Source: Thermococcus sp. M36 (GTDB lineage Archaea; Methanobacteriota_B; Thermococci; Thermococcales; Thermococcaceae). From it: a DNA stretch of 64,000 nucleotides. A model generated the notes under the pieces. The model was not told the origin of the DNA, searched no databases, and saw nothing but the letters and a program-made list of their open reading frames with translations. A program made the position numbers and the translations under genes. Where the stretch lies: positions 229,991 through 293,990 of the forward strand of contig NZ_SNUH01000002.1 of assembly GCF_012027355.1 (NCBI RefSeq), given 5' to 3'. Position 1 is the first letter of the stretch; the number at the start of each line of letters is the position of its first letter. Below, piece after piece: positions 8,686 to 16,669 of the stretch.

Positions 8686-9455
8686 TCGTCCACCCCCAGG
8701 AGCTTCTTGAACTTCTCCTCAGGAATGGCCAGCAGGAGGAAGACTGCGGTAAATCCGGCACCCACGGCGAGGAACTCGAACAGGTTGTAGTAAATCAGCG
8801 AACCGCCGAGGGGCTGGCCTCCAAGCTCGGCCGGAAAAACTGGCTGGTTCTGCATTACGTATCCGCCGTAGAGGAGCGGGATCACCGCAACCAGGGCTAT
8901 TCCCAGAAGACCGACTGAACGGAGTATAAGTGCCCTCGTCTTGTCAAACCCGCTCTTTTCAAGGGCGTACTTTGAATAGGCGGCTATTATCAGGAGCGGG
9001 GCAACCGCGAGGGCTGAACCGCCCTGGAACCCGCCTCCAGGGGTCAGGTGGCCATGGAGCGCTATGGACGCCGAGACCGCGAGGATCATCACAACTATGA
9101 CCCTTGTCACGTCCCTGACTATGGAGGTCATTTCGGTGGGGGGCCTTTCGGGCCTCTTGACTTCCTCCTCTTGCTCCTTCGTGAGCCTGAAGACGGTCAG
9201 GCTGCCTATTATCGCGAGGAAGAACACTGCGGTCTCGAAGAGCGTGTCAACGCCACGGTAGTCCCAGAGAATCGAAGTCACCACCTCCGGGCTCTTCGCA
9301 GAGTAGTCCCCGAAGTAGCTGTTGACAAGGTAGAACTCCCCCAGGGGCCTGACCTCAGAACCCGTTCCAAGGAGCCCCGCAGAGAGGACGGCATAGGTCA
9401 TGAGGGCCGCAAAGGAGAGGATGGCGACTGCTGTGAGGATCGACCTGCCGGCCAT
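8682..9455 (-). CDS. mnhB: Mrp antiporter subunit B with fused MbhE-like N-terminal domain
   Basis: 257 residues. The N-terminal ~95 residues (TSILWDYRGVDTLFETAVFF) match the MbhE/MrpA-C-terminal type segment with a conserved R and E in the membrane; the C-terminal part from about residue 105 is MrpB/MbhF-like, with HGHLTPGGGFQGGSALA near residue 145. In the Pyrococcus Mbh complex these are two proteins (MbhE and MbhF); here a charged linker EEEVKRPERPP joins them in one frame. About seven hydrophobic segments. Overlaps mnhC by four bases and abuts the MbhD-like gene. The fusion statement rests on remembered family layouts, so treat it as likely rather than certain. Confidence 0.82.
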   Translation of the reverse strand: MAGRSILTAVAILSFAALMTYAVLSAGLLGTGSEVRPLGEFYLVNSYFGDYSAKSPEVVTSILWDYRGVDTLFETAVFFLAIIGSLTVFRLTKEQEEEVKRPERPPTEMTSIVRDVTRVIVVMILAVSASIALHGHLTPGGGFQGGSALAVAPLLIIAAYSKYALEKSGFDKTRALILRSVGLLGIALVAVIPLLYGGYVMQNQPVFPAELGGQPLGGSLIYYNLFEFLAVGAGFTAVFLLLAIPEEKFKKLLGVDE

Positions 9456-9710
9456 TCACACCACCTCGTACCTCTCGGTCTTGCTGATGGCAAAAACCAG
9501 GAGGGCGGAGTATATGCCGACCGCTATGGCAACGTAGGCCAGCACTATGTCCGGGGCCATCAGGATGTAGAAGACTATAGCGTAAGCTATCGCCTGAACC
9601 GACGAGAACCCCACCGCCTTCAGCAGGTCCCTCTCAGTCACCGCAAGGTAGCTGGCAACGAAGCCGAGCATCAGTGCAAGCACCAGGATAACGAGGTGGA
9701 GCTCAACCAT
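9456..9710 (-). CDS. MbhD-like antiporter subunit (DUF4040 family)
   Basis: 84 residues, three hydrophobic helices, resembling MbhD and the DUF4040 segment of MrpA: LVILVLALMLGFVASYLAV, then LLKAVGFSSVQAIAYAIVF and APDIVLAYVAIAVGIYSALL. The conserved D of APDIVL is present. The frame stays open far upstream, but ATG 9710 sits behind GGAGGGGG, overlaps the mnhG stop region by only 8 nt, and gives the correct family length. Next gene follows without gap. Confidence 0.82.
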   Translation of the reverse strand: MVELHLVILVLALMLGFVASYLAVTERDLLKAVGFSSVQAIAYAIVFYILMAPDIVLAYVAIAVGIYSALLVFAISKTERYEVV

Positions 9711-10059
9711 CCCCCTCCACCCCCTCCAAGTGATCCACTTCCGGCTCCCACTCCACGAGTCCGGCCTTATGGGCGGCGTAGGCCAGCGCATGGCTTCCTG
9801 CGGGAGAAACAATGAGAACCACTATCCCCGTAACGAAGCTTGCACCGGCTATTGCGTACCTGTGGGGAAGGAAGTCCGCCCCAAGCGCCAGAAGGGCGAC
9901 TCCAAAGAGGGGCACCGCTGCACCGCCGATTATCCCCACGGTCGCGGCATGCAGTCTAACGTAGAAGTTGGGGAATCTCAGCAGTCCCAGCGCCCCGAAG
10001 AAGTCGCACAGTGCGCCTATGACGATCAGAAAGGCCCCCATATAGAACAGTAGGCTCAC
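9703..10059 (-). CDS. mnhG: Mrp-type antiporter subunit G
   Basis: 118 residues, MrpG family with three membrane helices. The conserved FFGALGLLRFPNFYVRLHAAT motif (residues about 20-40) is present. The start is GTG at 10059 embedded in the mnhF stop (GTGA), with GAGGTGGGAGC ahead of it; no ATG gives a full-length protein. The C-terminal tail EWEPEVDHLEGVEGDG is acidic and soluble. Confidence 0.88.
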   Translation of the reverse strand: MSLLFYMGAFLIVIGALCDFFGALGLLRFPNFYVRLHAATVGIIGGAAVPLFGVALLALGADFLPHRYAIAGASFVTGIVVLIVSPAGSHALAYAAHKAGLVEWEPEVDHLEGVEGDG

Positions 10060-10340
10060 GCTCCCACCTCCCCTTCGGCTATGTGCTTGGCGACGTATAT
10101 GTCCAGCAGGTAGCCCCAGAGTGCGAGAACCATCGCCCCGCTGACGAGGTAAACGCTCCTGAAGTAAACCGCGAGGATGGCCATGAAAGCGGCAACATCG
10201 AAGGAAAGGCAGTCAACGGCGAGGATTATGTCGGCTATGGTCGGGCCTTTGAATGCTCTGACGGCGTAAAGGACGAAGGCCAAGAGGTATATGGGTATGA
10301 CAAACTTCATGAGCAGCATGAACTGGGATTCGAGGCTCAT
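10056..10340 (-). CDS. mnhF: Mrp-type antiporter subunit F
   Basis: 94 residues, three membrane helices, with the MrpF motif RAFKGPTIADIILAVD near residue 30. ATG 10340 is preferred over an in-frame GTG nine bases upstream because GGAGGTGATT lies at the right distance before it. First gene of the antiporter module. Confidence 0.88.
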   Translation of the reverse strand: MSLESQFMLLMKFVIPIYLLAFVLYAVRAFKGPTIADIILAVDCLSFDVAAFMAILAVYFRSVYLVSGAMVLALWGYLLDIYVAKHIAEGEVGA

Positions 10341-10345
10341 ACGAA

Positions 10346-10651
10346 TCACCTCCTAACTATTTTCAGCTTGGCATCGGGTTCAATGGCCTGGGCGACCTTC
10401 AGCAGCAGTTCTCTGTCGGCATCTGGAATCTTCCCCATTGGGATCAGCACGAAGTCGCTCAGGGACAGGTCTATCTCATTTCCCTTTGCCCCGAGGCTCT
10501 CCTTGATTATCTCGACGGTTTTCTCATTTAGCGTTCCTATTTCCTCTAACACGGCCATGTCGCCGGCGAAGTGCGCCATCGCCTTCGAGACGTAAGGTGG
10601 ATTAACGTACACCAGCTTTAACAAGTGCCAGGTGCCTCTTTTCGTAGGCAT
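10346..10651 (-). CDS. Unrecognised soluble protein of the hydrogenase operon
   Basis: Up to 101 residues between the hydrogenase small subunit and the antiporter genes. I do not recognise the family. It is predicted soluble, acidic, with a helical region MAHFAGDMAVLEEIGTLNEK and DADRELLLKVAQAIEP. The frame from ATG 10651 would overlap the small-subunit gene by 50 nt; a GTG at 10612 (overlap of 11 nt) or ATG at 10579 are alternatives, and the conserved-looking part starts around VYVNPPYVSKAM, which favours 10612. Its fixed place between the hydrogenase core and antiporter suggests an accessory or assembly role in the complex. Confidence 0.6.
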   Translation of the reverse strand: MPTKRGTWHLLKLVYVNPPYVSKAMAHFAGDMAVLEEIGTLNEKTVEIIKESLGAKGNEIDLSLSDFVLIPMGKIPDADRELLLKVAQAIEPDAKLKIVRR

Positions 10652-11402
10652 CCTTCAACCTCCAGTACTCGTTTTCGAGGAACCTTATCGCGAACTTCAC
10701 ACGGGAGTCCTTCTCCCTCAGGAAGTAGCCGATGACCAGCTCGTGGAGCCTCTCCCTCGGGTTCTCGCTCTCCTGGGCCTTCTCCACGAGGGCCATGAAG
10801 TCCTCGAGAACCTTCTCCCTGTCGAAGTACCCCACGACACGCCTCAGGGATTCTCTGAGCGTCAGGTAAATCCTCTCCTCAATCGGTCTCTCTGGAAGAA
10901 CGAACTCAATCTCGTCTGCATAGTAGTACTCGCCCTTCATCTTCTTCTCCTTCAGGCCGAGAAGCTGGGCCAGTCCATAGAGTATCTCCTCCGGACTCGG
11001 TGGGCATCCTGGGATGTACATGTCGGGCTTTTTCCCGTACTCCGCCAAAAGAACCTCTATTCCGCCCGTCCTGAGCCTGTCGCTTCCCCTCTCCGGGTTC
11101 GGGTTATAGATTGGGTAACCGTTGTAGAATATACCCCCGCTGGACGCGCAGGTGCCTATGGCCACAACTATCCTCGGCTTCGGCGGCATCGCCTCGTAGG
11201 CGGCTTTGACAGCGTAGTAAGTCTGCCTCGTGAGTGGGCCTGAAACGAGGAGGGCATCGGCATGTCTTGGACTCGGCACGAGCTTTATTCCGAGCCTCTC
11301 GGCGTCGTAGTAGGGCGTGAGCACGTCGAGTATCTCTATGTCGCAGCCGTTGCAGCTTCCACTGTCAACGTGGAAGACCCAAACGGACTTCAACCCGCTC
11401 AT
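10602..11402 (-). CDS. mfhL: Group 4 [NiFe] hydrogenase small subunit (NuoB-like)
   Basis: Carries the proximal [4Fe-4S] cluster that passes electrons to the NiFe site. 266 residues; cluster ligands are visible in SCNGCD (residues 17-22), GTCASSGG (about 101-108) and PGCPPSPEE (about 136-144). A C-terminal extension of about 100 charged residues (ERIYLTLRESLRRVVGYF...) is longer than in simple NuoB proteins and similar to that of formate-hydrogenlyase-type enzymes. Start ATGAGC overlaps the stop of the ferredoxin-like subunit gene. The gene symbol follows the Thermococcus formate hydrogenlyase naming loosely and is not certain. Confidence 0.88.
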   Translation of the reverse strand: MSGLKSVWVFHVDSGSCNGCDIEILDVLTPYYDAERLGIKLVPSPRHADALLVSGPLTRQTYYAVKAAYEAMPPKPRIVVAIGTCASSGGIFYNGYPIYNPNPERGSDRLRTGGIEVLLAEYGKKPDMYIPGCPPSPEEILYGLAQLLGLKEKKMKGEYYYADEIEFVLPERPIEERIYLTLRESLRRVVGYFDREKVLEDFMALVEKAQESENPRERLHELVIGYFLREKDSRVKFAIRFLENEYWRLKDAYEKRHLALVKAGVR

Positions 11403-12016
11403 CTCCTCTCACCCATCACCTTTGAGCCTCTCGGATAGAGGGAAAGGAGAAGGCTATCCGCATAGGGCCCTTGAACCGCCAAGGTCTTGGCGCTCTCCTC
11501 CATCCTGCACTCCCTGCAGAGAAAAGCCCTCTCGGCTATGCCGTGCTGGTCAATGACTTCCTTCGGCAGAATCTGGAACATCTTCTGTATCTGCCTCTCG
11601 GTGAACTCCTCGTACCGTCCACAGCGCGGGCATTTGTAGAGCTTGTGGTCGACGACCTCGATGAGGTCCTCCTTGTTCGGCGTCGCTATCTCGAACCTCG
11701 TTGTGCCCTGCATTGCACCGGTGGGACAAACCTCGACGCAGCGGTGGCACCTTATGCAGCGCGCGGCGTTGAAGACGATTCTCTTCCTCCCGTTCTCGAA
11801 GTCCCACTCTATCGTGAGCGCGTCCGGTGGACAGGCCCTAACACAGGCGCCACAGCCAATGCAGAGGTTGGGGTCTATGTGAGGTATGCCCCTGTACTCC
11901 GGCGGCTTTTCGATATCAACAAAAGGATAAGGAGTCGTGACGGGGGCCTTCTTAACGTCCTCCTCGGGCCGCTTCCAGAACTTGAGCCTGTCGGTGAATG
12001 AAATCGCCTGAGCCAT
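11399..12016 (-). CDS. Hydrogenase ferredoxin-like subunit, 2x[4Fe-4S] (NuoI/HycF-like)
   Basis: 205 residues. Two tandem cluster motifs: CIGCGACVRACPPD (about residues 52-65) and CIRCHRCVEVCPTGA (about 86-100), each binding one [4Fe-4S] cluster for electron transfer to the small subunit. Downstream there are two further CxxC pairs, CPRCGRYEE and CRECRMEE, that look like a zinc or extra metal site, as in HycF-type proteins. ATG has AAGGAGGTGG upstream; the stop overlaps the small subunit start. Confidence 0.9.
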   Translation of the reverse strand: MAQAISFTDRLKFWKRPEEDVKKAPVTTPYPFVDIEKPPEYRGIPHIDPNLCIGCGACVRACPPDALTIEWDFENGRKRIVFNAARCIRCHRCVEVCPTGAMQGTTRFEIATPNKEDLIEVVDHKLYKCPRCGRYEEFTERQIQKMFQILPKEVIDQHGIAERAFLCRECRMEESAKTLAVQGPYADSLLLSLYPRGSKVMGERR

Positions 12017-13767
12017 CAGGCCACCTCCTTGCCCTTCTGTATTGAGAGCATGTTGAACTGCTGCTCGTTCAGGGTCTGGGCCTTTCCGGTCTCAACGTCC
12101 ACTATCTGGACCCTCTCCGTACAGGAGTAGCACGGATCTATGCTCGCTATGATGAGCGGAGCATCGGCGACGCTGTAGCCCTTGAGCATCTCTGGAACGG
12201 CGGGCAGGTTGTTGTAAGTCGGCGCCCTGACCTTCCAGCGATAGACCTTGTTCTTCCTGTCAGTCATGACGTAGTGGACGACCTCACCCCTTGGAGCTTC
12301 ACTGTAGCCAAGGGCCTCTTCATACTCCGGAAGTTCCCCTATCGGCACGAAGACGTCTCCTCCGGGCATTTGGTCGATGGCCTGCTCAATTATCCATATG
12401 CTCTCGAACACCTCGTCCATCCTGATGAGGAACCTTGCCAAGACGTCGCCCTCCTTGTAAACCGGCACCTTGAAGTCCAGATCCTTGTAGGCCGCGAAGG
12501 GCTGGTCTCTCCTAACGTCAATGTTCCTTCCGCTGGCCCTTCCGTTCGGACCAAGGACTGAGTAGGCCTTGGCCACCTTGTACGGCAGAATTCCAACCCC
12601 CTCGGCCCTCTTGACGAAGGTTGCCGTACCGGTGGCTATCTCGATGAACTCCTCGACCTGCCTCCTGAGCTCCTTGATCTTCTCCATTATCATCTCCTTG
12701 CGGTAGTCGAGGAAGTCCCTCCTAACTCCTCCGACGATGTTGATTCCGTAGGTCTTCCTGTTTCCTGTGAGCCTCTCTGCGAGCCACATGACAGGCTCCC
12801 TGATGCGCCAGGCGTGCATGAATCCCGTGTCAAAGCCCGTCAGGTGAGCCGCAACACCAGCCCAGAGCATGTGGGAGTGAATCCTTTCTATCTCCAGCAT
12901 TATCGTCCTTATGTACATGGCCCTCTCGGGGATTTCAACGCCGGCTATGTTTTCAACCGCCTGGGCGTAGCTCGTCGAGTGCTGGAAGCCACAGATTCCA
13001 CATATCCTCTCGGCTATGAAGAGCACCTGATTGTAGGTCAGTCTCCCCTCGCCTATCTTCTCGATTCCCCTGTGGGAGTAGAAGCCGCGGTAGTCAACGT
13101 CAACCACCGTTTCCCCCTTGACGAATATCCTGAAGTGGGCCGGCTCGTCGAGCGCCAGGTGGTACGGACCAATCGGAACCGTCATCGTGTCGGGCGGCCC
13201 GGGCTTGTAGTAGCACTTTGGCGTATCCATCGGCGAGGCCTTGTAGTCATGGTCCTTCCTGAGCGGGTAAACACCCTCCGGCCAGTCCTCCGGCAGGACG
13301 AGCCTCCTCAGGTCGGGGTGGCCTTTGGGGTTGAAGCCAAGCAGGTCGTAGACTTCCCTCTCCGCCCAGAGGGCTGCTGGAAGCTCCGCAGCTATGGAGG
13401 GGAACTCCGGGTTGTCCTCGTCGAGGTAGGCCTTCAGAATAACCCAGTAGTTCCTCTTCCCGTTTCCAGGCTCAACGGCAACGTTTATCACCGGAGCGTA
13501 GGCGAACTTTCCGGCGATGCTCCTCTCATCGGTTCCGATTCCCATTGAAAAGTGGGGTTCCCCCAGATCCGGATGGTTGTGCCAGTGGAGGACCATCTCC
13601 GGAAGTGCCTCCCTATCAACGACGAACAGGTACTGGTTCCTCGTCAGCTTCTTGCACTCGAAGATTGCCCTCCTAAACTTCTCCACGAATTCCTTTAGAT
13701 GACCATCCTCAAGGACGTCCTCAACTTCAGCTGATCTGCATCCACCTGCACACACGCTGCACTCCAT
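12016..13767 (-). CDS. mfhE: Group 4 [NiFe] hydrogenase large subunit with fused NuoC-like domain
   Basis: Catalytic subunit evolving H2. 583 residues: N-terminal NuoC/HycE-N-like domain (about 30-180, with AELPAALWAEREVYDLLGF) fused to the NuoD/HycE large-subunit domain. Both NiFe ligand motifs are intact: RICGICGFQHS with Cys256 and Cys259, and DPCYSC with Cys546 and Cys549, so this is a hydrogenase and not a complex I subunit. The first 12 residues contain four cysteines (ECSVCAGGC), an unusual N terminus that could bind a metal. About 34 residues follow the DPCxxC motif, ending QKGKEVA. Fused C-D architecture and gene order match formate-hydrogenlyase-type enzymes. Confidence 0.94.
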   Translation of the reverse strand: MECSVCAGGCRSAEVEDVLEDGHLKEFVEKFRRAIFECKKLTRNQYLFVVDREALPEMVLHWHNHPDLGEPHFSMGIGTDERSIAGKFAYAPVINVAVEPGNGKRNYWVILKAYLDEDNPEFPSIAAELPAALWAEREVYDLLGFNPKGHPDLRRLVLPEDWPEGVYPLRKDHDYKASPMDTPKCYYKPGPPDTMTVPIGPYHLALDEPAHFRIFVKGETVVDVDYRGFYSHRGIEKIGEGRLTYNQVLFIAERICGICGFQHSTSYAQAVENIAGVEIPERAMYIRTIMLEIERIHSHMLWAGVAAHLTGFDTGFMHAWRIREPVMWLAERLTGNRKTYGINIVGGVRRDFLDYRKEMIMEKIKELRRQVEEFIEIATGTATFVKRAEGVGILPYKVAKAYSVLGPNGRASGRNIDVRRDQPFAAYKDLDFKVPVYKEGDVLARFLIRMDEVFESIWIIEQAIDQMPGGDVFVPIGELPEYEEALGYSEAPRGEVVHYVMTDRKNKVYRWKVRAPTYNNLPAVPEMLKGYSVADAPLIIASIDPCYSCTERVQIVDVETGKAQTLNEQQFNMLSIQKGKEVA

Positions 13768-13770
13768 AAT

Positions 13771-14673
13771 TCACCACCCCACCAGCGCTATTATCAGGAC
13801 AGCAAGGGACATCAGGAAGACCTTCTTGTTAAGGGAAACCGCCTGGTCGATCCTCAGGCGGGCGTTTGCGGCCTCAACGGCCACGGCAAGCGAATAAAGC
13901 AGAAACGTAACGACCAGCTGGGCGACGAGCAGTGCCACTGGACCCGTTATACCGAGAGACCTCATGGCGGGAATCACAATCATAGACGCCAGCAACCAGA
14001 GCAGGACAACCCTCTTGACGAGCAGGGCGTACTTGAAGACTCCGAGGAGCCTTCCGCTGTACTCGGTGAGCGGGCCCCCGATTACTTCGGTTTCCGCCTC
14101 AGCTATGTCAAATGGAACGAAGCCGCCCTCAACGTAGACCGCATAAGCCAGCAGGATGTAAGCGAGGGCAACGGAAAGCGAGAGGCCAGCGCTGAATGGC
14201 ATCTCAGCGACGTTGAGCGTTCCAAGCTTGAATGCCAGGACACCGAAGACGACGGCCAGCACTGGCTCAATCGAGAGTATCAGCATGACCTCCCTGTGTC
14301 CGCCTATGTGCGAGAACGCGTTCTGGACGGAGAAAGCAGCAAGTATCATCACTACGCTGACCATCGCCATGACGTAGAAGAACACTAGGAGGCTCTTTCC
14401 AAAAGCTAACACCGGCTCGCTTCCGAAGGGAAGCATTAGGCCGCCGGCAATGGCAGATGCCAGGGCTATGTACGGGGCCAGCCTAAAGATTGGGCTGTCA
14501 GTGGGGAGCACTGACGACAGCTTGAGAAGCTTTTCGAGGTCGTAGAACGTCTGCATTATAGGAGGTCCTCTCCTGTACTGAATCCTTGCTTTTATTCTTC
14601 TCCCTATTCCGTCAAGGAACGGTGGAAGGAGGAAGAGGACGATTGGAGCGGCGATAATGCTTACGTAGTCCAT
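13771..14673 (-). CDS. Hydrogenase membrane anchor subunit (NuoH/HycD-like)
   Basis: About 300 residues and eight predicted helices. Family motifs include RIKARIQYRRGPP near residue 25 (cytoplasmic loop at the quinone-like cavity) and the acidic loop YVEGGFVPFDIAEAETEVIGG near residue 195. Links the hydrophilic hydrogenase arm to the ion-pumping subunits. ATG 14673 is chosen because GAGGTG at 14680-14685 is correctly spaced from it; an ATG at 14679 and a GTG at 14682 are closer than is usual. Confidence 0.9.
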   Translation of the reverse strand: MDYVSIIAAPIVLFLLPPFLDGIGRRIKARIQYRRGPPIMQTFYDLEKLLKLSSVLPTDSPIFRLAPYIALASAIAGGLMLPFGSEPVLAFGKSLLVFFYVMAMVSVVMILAAFSVQNAFSHIGGHREVMLILSIEPVLAVVFGVLAFKLGTLNVAEMPFSAGLSLSVALAYILLAYAVYVEGGFVPFDIAEAETEVIGGPLTEYSGRLLGVFKYALLVKRVVLLWLLASMIVIPAMRSLGITGPVALLVAQLVVTFLLYSLAVAVEAANARLRIDQAVSLNKKVFLMSLAVLIIALVGW

Positions 14674-14683
14674 CACCATCACC

Positions 14684-16663
14684 TCACAACACGAGGAGTG
14701 CGAGTATTATCACAGTGGTCAGCATTGAAGCCAGGAAGAGCTCGTCCATGGACACCGAGATGCCCGCTGCCAGCACGGCGATGTTTTTGACTAGATCCAT
14801 CATCGGCGCGAAGAATGCCTCGTCCAGGTACCTGACGGTGCGGTGGCGAAGCTCGTCAAGGGTGAAGGAGCGCTTCTTCTCCCTGCCGGTGTAGACGAGG
14901 CCCCCGGCGAGAACGAGGTAGACGGACATCAGAGCAGAGAGAAGGACCCTTCCGACCTTGCCAGCGGCGCTTCCAAGCTTGTAGATGCCCTCCATCTCGG
15001 TAAAGTACTGCCTGTAATAGTCCCTGGCCTTCGCTCCATACCTCTCCTCCGGCAGGAAGAGCGCTCCAGTGTTCCAAGGTTTGACATCGGCGGTCTTTGG
15101 CCTGAAAACGAAGTATGAAGCAACCGCAATGAACGAAACTGCAAGGAGCAGGGCTATTGGTGAGAAGTACTCAAAGTCAGTGGATATCGAGCCCATTGTA
15201 ACGGTGACGTCGCCGCCATTCAATGAAATCGTTAATATCGGGTAAGCGATAGCCGGAAGTACTCCAACGGCAAGTGAAGTTAAGGCAATGATTCCCTCAC
15301 CGAGGAGCATGCCCGACGGGACTTCCCTGGCGTTCTCAGTCCTCTCGTTCGGTTCACCTCCAAAGGCAGAAGTGTAGAACTTAAGCGAGTACGCAAGAGT
15401 CACCGCACTCATAAACACCGCCATTACGGAGCCAAAGACAAAGAGGCCGATTCCAGAGTAGTAGCCGGCCTGGTAAATCATCCACTTCGAGAGGAAGCCG
15501 CTGAAGAGGGGCACTCCAGCGAGGGAAAGCGCACCTATGACGGTGAAGAGCGACGAGTACGGCATTGCCCTACTCAAGCCACCAAGCTCGTTGAGGTCAG
15601 CCGTTCCGGCGGAGTACTCGAAGTTGCCCGAGATGAGGAAGAGCAGCCCCTTGAAGAGGGTGTGGTTGAAGGAGTGGAAGACTCCGGCGAGGAAGGCCAG
15701 ATAGGCCAGGCTCTCTATGCCCCTCGTTAGGAAGACCATACCCATGCCCACCGCGAACCAGATGTAGCCCATTTGTCCAACGCTTGAGTACGCCAGGAGT
15801 CTCTTCGCGTGGGTCTCTCTGAGGGCATAGAGGGTTCCGAAGGTCATGGTGAGTATGCCGACGATGACGAGAATGTAGCCAACGCTCTCACTGCATGGCA
15901 GGGCGTTGCAGAGGAGTCTTATCAGACCGTAAACCGCCATCTTCTCCATGACGCCGGCCATCAGCGAGGCTATATTGCTGGGAGCGGCTTCGTAGGCATC
16001 AGGTACCCAGAACTGGAAGGGCACGCTTCCAGATTTCGCAAGGAAAGTTACGAGGAACATAGCGTAGAGCAGCTTGAGCTGGGCCGGAGAAATGGACGAT
16101 GCAACCTCCTTAAGCGTGGCGTAATCAACGCTGAAGCTTCCAGTGGCGGAGTAAATTATGCCGAGGGCCACGAAGAGGGGCACCGTGTTGGCGAGCTGCA
16201 TGGTAAGGAGGTATTTAATTCCAGCGTCCTGCTGCCTCCAGCTCACGAAGACGAAGGAAGTTAGAGTCATCAGCTCCCAGAAGAAGACGAACCAGAGCAG
16301 GTTTGACGTCAGAGCCACGAATACAATCGACAGCACGAACGTGCTGTAGAGGAGGGTGTACGCCAGTGGTCTTCCGATATCTCTGTGGACTTCCATATAA
16401 GAGATGGAGTACACTGAAACCACGAGGCTGAGCAGGGCGATGATGAACAGGAACGGGAGGGAGAGGCTGTCTATGATTAGGGGAATGCCCAAAAAGCTCT
16501 CCTGAACGGGAAGCCCCCTGGATAGGGCATCAGCAGCTATGCTCAGGAGGGATAAGGATGCCATGGCTGAGAGGACGCTCGAAATCTTAATGCTCCGCTT
16601 AAAGTCCCCAACCAGGCCGGAAATCGCTGAGAGTGAGTAGAGCGCGATCGGAATTTCCATCAT
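14684..16663 (-). CDS. Proton-conducting membrane subunit, NuoL/HyfB-like
   Basis: 659 residues with about 15 membrane helices. Antiporter-like core with FFWELMTLTSFVFVSW (TM5 Glu near residue 130), LAKSGSVPFQFWVPDAYEAAPS (Lys in broken TM7, near 210) and HSFNHTLFKGLLFLISG (near 325). A C-terminal extension with a lateral amphipathic segment (REKKRSFTLDELRHRTVRYL) and a final helix resembles HyfB/HycC and NuoL. Start ATG lies 6 nt after the preceding stop. Together with the 16670-18121 gene it gives two large conducting subunits besides MnhD, so the complex could in principle have three ion paths. Confidence 0.88.
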   Translation of the reverse strand: MMEIPIALYSLSAISGLVGDFKRSIKISSVLSAMASLSLLSIAADALSRGLPVQESFLGIPLIIDSLSLPFLFIIALLSLVVSVYSISYMEVHRDIGRPLAYTLLYSTFVLSIVFVALTSNLLWFVFFWELMTLTSFVFVSWRQQDAGIKYLLTMQLANTVPLFVALGIIYSATGSFSVDYATLKEVASSISPAQLKLLYAMFLVTFLAKSGSVPFQFWVPDAYEAAPSNIASLMAGVMEKMAVYGLIRLLCNALPCSESVGYILVIVGILTMTFGTLYALRETHAKRLLAYSSVGQMGYIWFAVGMGMVFLTRGIESLAYLAFLAGVFHSFNHTLFKGLLFLISGNFEYSAGTADLNELGGLSRAMPYSSLFTVIGALSLAGVPLFSGFLSKWMIYQAGYYSGIGLFVFGSVMAVFMSAVTLAYSLKFYTSAFGGEPNERTENAREVPSGMLLGEGIIALTSLAVGVLPAIAYPILTISLNGGDVTVTMGSISTDFEYFSPIALLLAVSFIAVASYFVFRPKTADVKPWNTGALFLPEERYGAKARDYYRQYFTEMEGIYKLGSAAGKVGRVLLSALMSVYLVLAGGLVYTGREKKRSFTLDELRHRTVRYLDEAFFAPMMDLVKNIAVLAAGISVSMDELFLASMLTTVIILALLVL

Positions 16664-16669
16664 CCCGCA

